From: Mucilaginibacter kameinonensis | Lineage (GTDB): Bacteria; Bacteroidota; Bacteroidia; Sphingobacteriales; Sphingobacteriaceae | Reading direction: 5' to 3' | Assembly: GCF_003675385.1 (NCBI RefSeq) | Contig: NZ_RCWZ01000003.1 | Span: 806,001-870,000 of the forward strand | Length of the DNA: 64,000 nucleotides | Shown: positions 37,310-44,989 of the stretch, piece by piece | How the letters are laid out: each line of letters starts with the position of its first letter | Position numbering within the stretch: position 1 is the stretch's first letter | Translations under genes and position numbers: made by a program | The notes under the pieces: generated by a model | Database searches by the model: none | What the model saw: only the letters and a program-made list of their open reading frames with translations | Told to the model about the DNA's origin: nothing

Positions 37310-38272
37310 GTGAAAAGTATAGCCACCTTAATTGAACAAAACAATAAACGCTTGCTGAATACCCGGAACAATATCTTAGCTACCCTTGCCTATTTTGACA
37401 TGTGGGACTATCCGCTAACCTACGGCGAAATATTCCTGTTCCTTGAAAATAAGTATGGTCAGCATGATTTTACCGAAGCACTTGATCAACTGGTAGCAGA
37501 TAAGCTGGTATTTCATTTCGATAGGTTTTATTCGCTCAAAAACGATTATATGATCGCGATAAAGCGTAATAAAATGAATAAGAAGGCAGCCGAACTGGTC
37601 AATAAGGCTAAAGAGATTGGCGCTTTCCTGATCAAATTCCCTTACGTACGTGGCGTAGGCATTTCAGGTTCGTTATCAAAAAACTGTGCCGACGAAAACT
37701 CAGATATTGATTTCTTCATCATTACCGAACGCAACAGGCTCTGGCTTGCACGTACGTTTATGCATATGTTCAAGAAACTTACCTTTTTGGTTGGTAAACA
37801 GCATAATTACTGCATGAACTATTATATTGACGAGGCCCGGCTGCAGATAGTTGAAAAAAACATTTATACGGCCATTGAGGTGGCTACCATTATCCCGCTT
37901 GAAGGAGATATCACCTTTGAGAATTTTTACAAGGCCAACTCCTGGATGCATGATTTTTTGCCCAACAAGTGTATGCGCCTTGCCACCGCAAAACCATTAA
38001 AAAAAACATGGTACAAAGTTTTTGCCGAAAAGCTGTTCGATAATCCTTTCGGAAGTTGGCTTGACAATCTATTAATGGAAATTACCGCAGGCCGCTGGAA
38101 CAAGAAAACCGAAATGAAAAAACTAAACATGCGTGGTGCTGTAATGAGCATGGCCGCAAGCAAACATTTCGCCAAACCCGCTCCCGAAAATTTTCAGGTT
38201 AGGCTGATAGAAAGGTACCGGACTAAGGTTTGTATGTTGCTACAGCAATCTGAAGAGCGGGTTGCGCAGTAA
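37310..38272 (+). CDS. Winged-helix plus nucleotidyltransferase-fold protein
   Basis: 320 residues from a GTG start set by the promoter 20 bases upstream. Residues about 20-85 look like a winged helix (YPLTYGEIFLFLENKYGQHD). Residues about 110-200 hold the Pol-beta-type nucleotidyltransferase signature GSLSKNCADENSDIDFF, with Gly120-Ser121 and the metal ligands Asp132 and Asp134. The rest is basic and unassigned. Similar proteins occur in polysaccharide loci, but the substrate is unknown. Its own ECF promoter shows it belongs to the regulon. Confidence 0.7.
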   Translation: MKSIATLIEQNNKRLLNTRNNILATLAYFDMWDYPLTYGEIFLFLENKYGQHDFTEALDQLVADKLVFHFDRFYSLKNDYMIAIKRNKMNKKAAELVNKAKEIGAFLIKFPYVRGVGISGSLSKNCADENSDIDFFIITERNRLWLARTFMHMFKKLTFLVGKQHNYCMNYYIDEARLQIVEKNIYTAIEVATIIPLEGDITFENFYKANSWMHDFLPNKCMRLATAKPLKKTWYKVFAEKLFDNPFGSWLDNLLMEITAGRWNKKTEMKKLNMRGAVMSMAASKHFAKPAPENFQVRLIERYRTKVCMLLQQSEERVAQ

Positions 38273-38366
38273 ATATCGATTTTGCCAAGTAAGGTAAAGT
38301 AAAACGGGTGTCATGCGGAGTGGAAGAAAATAGAGATCTGTGAAGGTCAAATGGCATATCCACCGC

Positions 38367-38410
38367 GTCATTGCGAGGCACGAAGCAATCGCACAGAGGC
38401 AGGTAATGAC
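38367..38410. repeat. REP-like palindromic element, truncated copy 2 of 4
   Basis: It begins GTCATTGCGAGGCACGAAGC, as in the other copies, and ends GTAATGAC. Most of the right arm is missing. Confidence 0.65.
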
Positions 38411-38459
38411 TATTGTTGTAATGAACTTACATCGTCGCGCTCTTGGCCGCGCGTGGCCA

Positions 38460-38485
38460 GGTACTTTTGTGGCCACAAAAGTACC
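38460..38485. repeat. 26-bp perfect palindrome in an intergenic repeat
   Basis: GGTACTTTTGTGG is followed at once by its exact reverse complement. The following 230 bases (AAAAAGGCTTGCAGCAGAAA and on) read like a dispersed intergenic repeat that I recall from related genomes, often mis-annotated as small proteins. That recollection has not been checked. Confidence 0.6.
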
Positions 38486-38788
38486 CAAAAAGGCTTGCAG
38501 CAGAAAGGCTTCTTTGCGCGCACCCTACGCTCCAACCCACCTCACGGCCTTTGCCCTGCAAAACGAACAGAACCACGGGCTGCAATTATTTTGCCCCGAT
38601 TCGCCCTATCCCCAGCTTCTGCAAAAACTTGCTATGCCCCCTGCAGCCGCACATTCCCCGCATTGTTCTGCCCGTTTTCACCCGAAGCTGATCTGCTGCG
38701 AAAAACATCCGGTTTTAATTATGTCATCCTGAGTGATTTAAATCCGTTGGCCTGTGAAGGAGTAATGACAAAAGTAGCAGCCGTTACC

Positions 38789-38847
38789 CTGAGCCTGTCG
38801 AAGGGTCGCGCGCAGAGGCCCCACACACCATGCTTCGACTGGCTCAG
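38789..38847. repeat. Inverted repeat CTGAGCCTGTCGAAG
   Basis: Arms at 38789-38803 and 38833-38847 pair with one mismatch. The CTGAGC...GTCGAAG words also occur around the long inverted repeat near 50160, suggesting a second dispersed family. Confidence 0.5.
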
Positions 38848-38905
38848 CATGACACCCGTTTTGAAACTTGTCAAGATGATTTAATTCGTTAATGAGGGCA
38901 CGCCT

Positions 38906-39727
38906 TTACTTCTTCCTCAACGAAATAATGTAATAATCACCGATATACTTAAACGGCCAGATAGTTTTTAACCTGTCCTCCCAGGCTATAAGTATTTTAT
39001 AAGCACGTGGATGCTTTTCGGCAAAGCCCTCAATATATGATGGTGGCACTATGGTGCACAGTCCCTCAAGGCCTATTACTTCAAAATCCTGTTTTAAGCG
39101 ATTTTTGATGTATGACGGATTGTAATAGAAACAATCAAAATACACACCTTCAACATGGGCCTTACGGCCTTTGCTGCTAAAAAAACGACGAAAAGCAGTT
39201 TTGAACTTCCCTTTAAATACCAGCAAAGTTTCCCAAAGGCAAAACTTGGGCAATATTACAAGAGTGACCATACCGCCCGGATTTAATAACTCGCCAAATG
39301 AACGTAGTACTTTATCCAGTTCACCGGTGCAATTGAGGCCTGCAAAGTTGGAGAAAATCAGATCATAAGGGCCCTTATTAACAAGCTGTTCGAGCTGGGT
39401 AAATGAGCAAAGCTCATTATTTACCAATTGCTGTACGCCATGCCTTAATACCTTTTCCCGCAGTTGCTGCTGCATCCCTTTTGAAATATCGGTAGCGTGA
39501 ACCTTAAAATCTTTTTTTGCAAAAAACAGGGCATCTTCGCCGGTACCGCTATTCAGTTCCAGGATACTGGCCCCTGGATTAAGATATTGCAGAATATGAT
39601 CGCGTACCCGCTTACGTTTATAACTGATGATAGTATCTCCCGAATACAATTCATCAAAAACTACCGACTGGTTACTGAACGCCGCCTCGGCAAATTGCTC
39701 GTTTATATGTGGTGCTGTCCCGGTCAT
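38906..39727 (-). CDS. Class I SAM-dependent methyltransferase
   Basis: 273 residues. The Rossmann SAM site reads ILELNSGTGEDALFFAKKDF, then HATDISKGM, with the acidic residue after strand 2 (Asp of TDIS). The later NPGGMVTLVILPKF is motif-like. The 5' end overlaps the upstream radical SAM gene by 4 bases. As the last of four enzymes in this minus-strand set it probably methylates a product of the radical SAM enzymes; the acceptor is unknown. Confidence 0.88.
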   Translation of the reverse strand: MTGTAPHINEQFAEAAFSNQSVVFDELYSGDTIISYKRKRVRDHILQYLNPGASILELNSGTGEDALFFAKKDFKVHATDISKGMQQQLREKVLRHGVQQLVNNELCSFTQLEQLVNKGPYDLIFSNFAGLNCTGELDKVLRSFGELLNPGGMVTLVILPKFCLWETLLVFKGKFKTAFRRFFSSKGRKAHVEGVYFDCFYYNPSYIKNRLKQDFEVIGLEGLCTIVPPSYIEGFAEKHPRAYKILIAWEDRLKTIWPFKYIGDYYIISLRKK

Positions 39728-41187
39728 ATCGCTTTTTCAAATTTCTCCAGCTTTAGCTTTTCAAAGTAAGTAAGCGGGGCGTAATAAAATACCGATAACG
39801 CTTTCTTTATACCGTTTGCCGAAATCGCGAACGGATCTTTCAGCAGCTTTTGCAGGCTGTTTTGAGCCAGATGTTTGTGATAGTTACGATGCACGTATTT
39901 ATGCAATTGCTTGTAGTAATAAGCCGGGTAAGTGTTCTTGAACATCAAAGCCATCTCGTCAGAATCTGTCCAGTTGGTTTTCTTCTTGAGCTCGGTTTTC
40001 ACGCGCTCATAAAAACCGGTTCCGGGAAGAGGATATGATACCGATATACCTATTTCATACGGCAGCAATTGATTGATCATATCTATGGTCAGCGTAATAT
40101 CGTCACGGGTTTCCTCAGGATAACCAAACTGGATAAAGAATGAGGGCTTGATGCCATGTGCTTTCATGAGATGTGTAGCTGTATGGATCTGATCTATAGT
40201 GATGCCTTTATCCATAGCATCGAGTACTTTTTGCGATCCGCTTTCGGCCCCTATCCATACATTTTCGCAACCGGCAGCGGCCAGTGCTTGTACAGCTTCC
40301 TCGTCAACCAGCAAATCGGCCCGCGACTGGATTTTGAAACGGATCTTGATACCTTCATGCCCCAACAGTTTGGCAAACTCCTGTACCCAACCGGGCTTCA
40401 ATCCAAAAATATCATCGCAAAACCAGATATGATCCATGCCATACCTTTCCTTCAGCATTTTGATCTCGTTCACGATATACTGCGGACTGTGCGAATTATA
40501 TCTGTTGCCATAGATAGGTTTAGCACACCAGTTACACTTGAAAGGGCAACCACGGGTGGTCACCACATTAATTGAAAAATAGCCGGCATTTTTTAACCAC
40601 ATCTCGCGGTAAGTATCCATGTTTACCAAATCCCAGGCGGGCATTGGTAAGCTGTCCAACTCCTTCATTACCGAACGGCCGGGAGTCTTAATGATTTCAC
40701 TGCCGTTCATGTAGGCTAAGCCTTTAATACCGAAATGATCGGGATCACCGCTTTTAATATGTTCTGTAAGTTCAATTAGCGTTTGTTCTGCCTCCCCCAG
40801 GATAACAAAATCAGCACCTTCGGCAAGATAGGCCGCGTACCTGTCGGTCGAATCGGAACTTGAAACAATTACCGTGCATCCTCTTTCCTTTGCCAGCTTG
40901 GCCATTCTAAAAGCAGCCTCGCGCATGTTGGTCAGGCACATTTTGGTGAGGTAATTGAACCCATCGTCATAAATCACAAAAAAATTGGGCTTATTCAATT
41001 CAATGGCCGGTATTACCTCATCGGGGTTGCTCACAAACATGGTATCAAACAGGCTTACGTTATAACCTCGTTCGCGCATTAAAGCAGCAGCATATATGGT
41101 TCCCAGCGGTGCATAAGGCTGCCCTATACCCCATTGCTTGGGATCAAACCGTAAAAAGTAAGAATGTGTAAACAGTATATTGTTCAT
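39724..41187 (-). CDS. B12-binding-domain radical SAM enzyme
   Basis: 487 residues. A cobalamin-binding-like Rossmann domain covers about 1-145 (YAPLGTIYAAALMRERGYNV, ILGEAEQTLIEL), without the DxHxxG His. The radical SAM core has CPFKCNWC with Cys214, Cys218 and Cys221, then a TIM-barrel-like part with GAESGSQKVLDAMDKG. Class B members methylate unactivated carbon or rearrange rings. It is coupled to the methyltransferase gene by a 4-base overlap and follows an array of palindromes. Confidence 0.9.
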   Translation of the reverse strand: MNNILFTHSYFLRFDPKQWGIGQPYAPLGTIYAAALMRERGYNVSLFDTMFVSNPDEVIPAIELNKPNFFVIYDDGFNYLTKMCLTNMREAAFRMAKLAKERGCTVIVSSSDSTDRYAAYLAEGADFVILGEAEQTLIELTEHIKSGDPDHFGIKGLAYMNGSEIIKTPGRSVMKELDSLPMPAWDLVNMDTYREMWLKNAGYFSINVVTTRGCPFKCNWCAKPIYGNRYNSHSPQYIVNEIKMLKERYGMDHIWFCDDIFGLKPGWVQEFAKLLGHEGIKIRFKIQSRADLLVDEEAVQALAAAGCENVWIGAESGSQKVLDAMDKGITIDQIHTATHLMKAHGIKPSFFIQFGYPEETRDDITLTIDMINQLLPYEIGISVSYPLPGTGFYERVKTELKKKTNWTDSDEMALMFKNTYPAYYYKQLHKYVHRNYHKHLAQNSLQKLLKDPFAISANGIKKALSVFYYAPLTYFEKLKLEKFEKAI

Positions 41188-41220
41188 ACGTTTTTAAGCC
41201 CGTTTCTAAATTTCGTCTTT

Positions 41221-41337
41221 GCAAGTTCAAGCGTCTACGCTTGAAACTATAACCATAGTAAGCGTCCACGCTTACTATGAACCGGGAGCGTGGACGCTCC
41301 TACTTTGAATAATTCAAGCGTAGACGCTTGAACTTGC
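41221..41337. repeat. Array of four palindromes with core AGCGT-NN-ACGCT
   Basis: Four hairpin units follow each other: TTCAAGCGTCTACGCTTGAA, then a unit with TAAGCGTCCACGCTTA, then GGAGCGTGGACGCTCC, then TTCAAGCGTAGACGCTTGAA. The first and last are also arms of a perfect 25-base inverted repeat (41221-41245 and 41313-41337). It lies between two radical SAM genes on the minus strand and could fold in their mRNA. Confidence 0.85.
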
Positions 41338-41358
41338 TACGTTTTTATATTTTCTATA

Positions 41359-42411
41359 CTAATCTAACTTCGCCAAAGGCGATAAATTAAGCGAGCACAC
41401 GCATTTAACACAGGTAGGGTTGTTAGACATATCCAGTGTTTTACGAAAGTTGATAGCCTCGTTACTATTCAAAATATCCTCCAACTTATTATCCCTGATG
41501 TTGCCTATCGCCTCATGAAAAAAACAGGGGCGCACTTCGCCGTCGGCCTCAATAACTGCAGATACCCAAGGCGCATTGCACTTTTTAAACGGGAACGCAT
41601 TATGGCCGTAAAAAGCCGCGTAATAGCCATAAATATCCTGGATCTTAGCCGGCGACTCGGCAATGAACCTGTTAGTAAAATCAGCTTTGTTTGCAAGTAC
41701 CTGATTCGTTATTTCCTGAAACTCGGCGAGTTCATTTTCCGTAGGTAAGATTTCATGCTGCCGGGGTTCGGCCCAGGCGGTTTGACGGTTAAAGGCATGA
41801 CTGCTCACATCGGCAGGTAAAAAACTAACCTGGTCAATACCCATTTGCCTTGCAGCTTCAATAATGGCCGGCCAATTCCTATAGTTTAAACGATGGATCA
41901 CAGTACGGGCAGTAATGCGATATTTTGGCTCGATAGATTTGATGTACTCCACCCCTTCCTGCAGCTTATTGAATGCCCCCGGAACATTACGAATGGCATC
42001 GTGCAAAAGCTCATCGCCATCTAAAGAAACAATGAGATCATCAACCCATTTTAAGATATTGTCTGCATTTTTTTTAATAGAGAGACCGGTTGATAACAAC
42101 GTAACCTTGATCTTCTCGGCGTGCAAGATCTCACATAGCCTGAAAAAATTGGTATTCAGCAAAGCCTCTCCTCCCGACATCAGCACTTGTTTAGTACCAA
42201 ATTTCCTCAAGGCACCAAGCAAGTCGGTTACATCGGCTTCGGTAAGCTGTTTCAGGTTTTTATTATCTTTCCAGATATCGCACATTACACAACGGCAGTT
42301 ACAGGCGCTGTGTGGCATCAGTATTACGATGGGCAATGCGGCTATGCGATGCGTTTGCAATGTACGAAAACGCTGAAAGGTATGATATAACGATTGGCCG
42401 GTCATCTGCAT
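41359..42411 (-). CDS. SPASM-type radical SAM enzyme
   Basis: 350 residues. The cluster site is CNCRCVMC, with the CxxxCxxC set at Cys37, Cys41 and Cys44, followed by MSGGEALLN. The C-terminus has a SPASM-like Cys set (CNAPWVSAVIEADGEVRPCF, then PTCVKCVCSLNL) for an extra iron-sulphur cluster. SPASM enzymes modify peptides, sugars or small metabolites. It starts 3 bases after the next radical SAM gene stops, so they share a transcript. No small precursor peptide of the usual RiPP type is evident nearby. Confidence 0.88.
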   Translation of the reverse strand: MQMTGQSLYHTFQRFRTLQTHRIAALPIVILMPHSACNCRCVMCDIWKDNKNLKQLTEADVTDLLGALRKFGTKQVLMSGGEALLNTNFFRLCEILHAEKIKVTLLSTGLSIKKNADNILKWVDDLIVSLDGDELLHDAIRNVPGAFNKLQEGVEYIKSIEPKYRITARTVIHRLNYRNWPAIIEAARQMGIDQVSFLPADVSSHAFNRQTAWAEPRQHEILPTENELAEFQEITNQVLANKADFTNRFIAESPAKIQDIYGYYAAFYGHNAFPFKKCNAPWVSAVIEADGEVRPCFFHEAIGNIRDNKLEDILNSNEAINFRKTLDMSNNPTCVKCVCSLNLSPLAKLD

Positions 42412-42414
42412 AAA

Positions 42415-43917
42415 TTAAAATCCCTGTATTTCGGGCTGCCTGTAGCGCCAAACTTTTTGTAATAACTTGATCTCGTAAGGGTATTGGTACATGCTGGCCT
42501 TATAGCGCATGGTAGCCACCAGCTTAATAGCCATACGTTTAAGCATATTCAGCCTGATATCAGTTACTGTTGGATACACCCCGTTCAGCACCGTTTCAAA
42601 ATTCCTGATCTTATCAATCATATCGGGTGTAAGCCATGGCGTAAGCGGATTTTTACGTAAGTCGAAGCTTTCCCAGACAGGGCTTATCCAGTCTTCCAAT
42701 GTTTCCGGAAAGCGGAAGCCACTTTTAATCACTTGCTTAAACAACTCCGATCCTTCGGTAGGTACGGGGCTATAGGTATAAATCACGATCTCGGTTTTGG
42801 GGTTTACCGCCTTTACTTTCTTAATAAAATCTATCTCAAAATCAATTTGTGATTGTACCTGCTCCTGCGTTGGTGCCGGCGTGCCCAATACAAATGAATA
42901 TTCGGGAATGATATCAAACTTTTTAAGGCGCTCGGCAAACTCGATGATCTGATCGCCGGTTTGGGTGCCGCCTTTATCCATTTGTTCAAGGATGGCATTG
43001 TTGCCGCTTTCCGCACCAAAAAAGATGATCTTACACCCCGACTCGCGGATAGCCGCCAGCGACGAATCTTTGAATTTTGACATGGTATCGATACGGGCCA
43101 TGCCCCACCAGGTCATATTTTCGGGTTTTATCAACCGGGCAAATTCAACCGCGCGTTTTTCTGATACAAAAAAGTTATTATCATGAAACTCGATGGCATC
43201 GGCTCCCCATTTATCTTTGATATATTTTACATCATTATAAACGTTCTGTGCTGATTTAGCTTTCCATCTTGCTTCATAAATTGGCACTACCGCGCAAAAT
43301 GAGCAGGTGAAGGGACATCCAATACTGGAGTGGTATGCCATCGTTTTTTCGCCCAGGTAGGTTTTACCTAAAAACTTGGTGATGGGATAAAAAGTATTCA
43401 GCTTATCATATGGCAGCGCTGGCAGGCTGTCCTGGTCTAAAAGATCTTCCTTGGCGGTTTTGATGATTTTACCATCTGTTGCTTTGTAAATGAGGTTACG
43501 GATAAACTCGTAAGGCTCATTTTTTTCAAGTGCATCAATCAGGGCGGGAAAGGCATGATCGCCGGGGCCATTGATAATAAAATCAACATAACCCGAATAT
43601 AAAACCGCGTTAGGCTGATTTGAAGGAAAGTATCCTCCCCAAATCATTTTAGTATCGGGATATTTTTGTTTGATAGTTTTAGAAGCTATAATAGCCTGCC
43701 TCAATTGCGGCCCCGGCATTACCGTAAAACCGAAATATTTAAACTCGCCGGTGCTTAAATAGCTGTCTATTTTCACCATCGGGTCATGCTCACAATTGCC
43801 GTCAACAATCACCCAGTCATATTTTCCATCAACCGATGCCGCTATATTCAAAATCGAATTTGGTATGCGGTATTTGTTGTTAGCGCTGCGCGGATTAAAT
43901 AATAATATTTTGTTCAT
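42415..43917 (-). CDS. B12-binding-domain radical SAM enzyme, first of the minus-strand set
   Basis: 500 residues. A cobalamin-binding-like N-domain spans about 1-150 (FGFTVMPGPQLRQAIIASKT). CPFTCSFC supplies Cys201, Cys205 and Cys208; GAESGNNAILEQMDKG follows. The C-terminal part (about 400-500) is helical and unassigned. It is the first of four enzymes whose common promoter is probably the GGCAACC element at 44148-44142. A leader of about 200 bases precedes it and may encode a short protein. Confidence 0.9.
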   Translation of the reverse strand: MNKILLFNPRSANNKYRIPNSILNIAASVDGKYDWVIVDGNCEHDPMVKIDSYLSTGEFKYFGFTVMPGPQLRQAIIASKTIKQKYPDTKMIWGGYFPSNQPNAVLYSGYVDFIINGPGDHAFPALIDALEKNEPYEFIRNLIYKATDGKIIKTAKEDLLDQDSLPALPYDKLNTFYPITKFLGKTYLGEKTMAYHSSIGCPFTCSFCAVVPIYEARWKAKSAQNVYNDVKYIKDKWGADAIEFHDNNFFVSEKRAVEFARLIKPENMTWWGMARIDTMSKFKDSSLAAIRESGCKIIFFGAESGNNAILEQMDKGGTQTGDQIIEFAERLKKFDIIPEYSFVLGTPAPTQEQVQSQIDFEIDFIKKVKAVNPKTEIVIYTYSPVPTEGSELFKQVIKSGFRFPETLEDWISPVWESFDLRKNPLTPWLTPDMIDKIRNFETVLNGVYPTVTDIRLNMLKRMAIKLVATMRYKASMYQYPYEIKLLQKVWRYRQPEIQGF

Positions 43918-44078
43918 CTGTTAGTGTCAATACTTTGCTTTTCCTTCAATCCCCCGGCAATGGGTTTATTTTTTTGTTTAAGCGGCCTGTAAAGCACCCC
44001 TGCCAGTACAGAGCCAACATCAAAATAAAACCCACTGCCATACCCAATCACAAATGCGGGGGATTGCCCATACAACAA
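43914..44078 (-). CDS. Possible small protein in the radical SAM operon leader
   Basis: A 54-codon frame from TTG at 44078 ends in TGA overlapping the ATG of the radical SAM gene (ATGA). It has a hydrophobic middle (FYFDVGSVLAGVLYRPLK) and a basic tail. A second frame in the same leader (MAVGFILMLALYWQGC and on, 31 codons) is also membrane-like, so at most one is real. It lies wholly downstream of the predicted promoter. Start-codon choice is weak. Confidence 0.35.
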   Translation of the reverse strand: MLYGQSPAFVIGYGSGFYFDVGSVLAGVLYRPLKQKNKPIAGGLKEKQSIDTNR

Positions 44079-44121
44079 TTATCTCTGAGCCTCTGCACTA
44101 TCACACTCTCACAATAATAAA

Positions 44122-44148
44122 TACGCCCGGCATTTTACGCGGGTTGCC
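44122..44148 (-). promoter_or_regulatory. ECF promoter for the radical SAM/methyltransferase operon
   Basis: On the minus strand: GGCAACC at 44148-44142, 16 bases, then CGTA at 44125-44122, an exact consensus match. It stands back to back with the plus-strand promoter at 44171, the two GGCAACC boxes being 22 bases apart. Confidence 0.75.
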
Positions 44149-44170
44149 TGCCTTTATAAATAAAGTGGCT

Positions 44171-44197
44171 GGCAACCATTATTATTTAGCAGCCGTA
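44171..44197 (+). promoter_or_regulatory. ECF promoter for the methyltransferase/amidohydrolase operon
   Basis: GGCAACC at 44171-44177, 16 bases, then CGTA at 44194-44197, an exact consensus match. It implies transcription from about 44203, which rules out starts further upstream for the methyltransferase gene. Confidence 0.75.
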
Positions 44198-44236
44198 TTT
44201 GTTGATATAAGGTTGTTAATCAAATACCCCTGTACT

Positions 44237-44989
44237 GTGATCCAAACTGTAAAGAATTATATCAAGCAGCGCTTTTTCCCACCAAATATTCTGGAGAAAA
44301 ATTCAGTTGATGCCTATGACATCTGGGCAGAAAACTATGATCAGCAGCCCGGCAACCTGATGCTTGACCTGGATGAGGTATTGTTTCCACGACTGGTTAC
44401 AGATAAGGTTATTACCCGGAAAAATGTAGCCGATATAGGCTGCGGCACCGGTAGGCACTGGGAAAAGCTGTTTGCATTAAACCCTGAAAAGCTTACAGGA
44501 TTTGATACCTCTGGTGGGATGCTGGCCCGTTTACAGCAAAAATTTCCTTCGGCTAATATTTACCGCATTACCGACGACTTGTTTGGTGATATGCCATCTG
44601 GTAGTTTTGATACCATAGTTTCAACGCTTACGGTTGCCCATATTAAAAATATGGAGGCTGCCCTACAGGCCTGGATGCGCATCCTGAAACCAAACGGAGA
44701 TATCATTATCACCGATTTTCACCCGCATACGCTGGCCAACGGTGGCAAGCGCACATTTAAACATGGCGACAGTTTTATAGCGGTTGAAAATTACGTGCAC
44801 CCTGTAAACACTATTAAAGATTTACTATTGAACAACAACTTTAAACTGGTTGCCGAACAAGAAATTAAAATAGACGAAAGCATGAAGCATTACTATGCCG
44901 ATAAAAACGCGCTTCATGTTTACGACCGATATAAAGGCTTCCCTATTATTTACGGATTGCATTTAAGAAGAACAGATGGTACTGAATAA
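44237..44989 (+). CDS. Class I SAM-dependent methyltransferase, first of the plus-strand operon
   Basis: 250 residues from a GTG at 44237. The frame is open from 44054, but the promoter at 44171-44197 lies inside that extension, so a start after about 44203 is required; TTG at 44213 is the other option. The SAM site is NVADIGCGTGRHWEKLFALN, then GFDTSGGMLARL, with a later MRILKPNGDIIITDFHPH. UbiE/COQ5-like methyltransferases share this pattern. It overlaps the amidohydrolase gene by 14 bases. The acceptor is unknown. Confidence 0.8.
   Translation: MIQTVKNYIKQRFFPPNILEKNSVDAYDIWAENYDQQPGNLMLDLDEVLFPRLVTDKVITRKNVADIGCGTGRHWEKLFALNPEKLTGFDTSGGMLARLQQKFPSANIYRITDDLFGDMPSGSFDTIVSTLTVAHIKNMEAALQAWMRILKPNGDIIITDFHPHTLANGGKRTFKHGDSFIAVENYVHPVNTIKDLLLNNNFKLVAEQEIKIDESMKHYYADKNALHVYDRYKGFPIIYGLHLRRTDGTE

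Larger units (their letters stand above)
38273..38905. other. 633-base repeat-rich intergenic island
   Basis: Open frames in all three plus-strand phases here look like products of repeats, not genes: they overlap one another and have no domain. The island holds a truncated REP-like copy, a 26-bp palindrome within a Bacteroidota-type intergenic repeat (about 38440-38720) and an inverted repeat near 38789-38847. Confidence 0.7.

Noticed and set aside
38340..38884. Three overlapping plus-strand open frames of 82-177 codons
   Set aside because: They overlap in different phases, cover palindromes and repeats, have no domain or sensible start, and look like composition artefacts.
41221..41337. 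Palindrome array as a CRISPR array
   Set aside because: Units are self-complementary hairpins with no unique spacers of constant length, and no cas genes are near.
39724..43917. Radical SAM set as a RiPP biosynthetic cluster
   Set aside because: A SPASM enzyme is present, but there is no convincing precursor peptide, leader-binding domain or peptidase; the promoters tie the set to polysaccharide genes.
44054..44236. Longer N-terminus for the plus-strand methyltransferase
   Set aside because: The extension contains the predicted promoter and has no methyltransferase homology that I can see.
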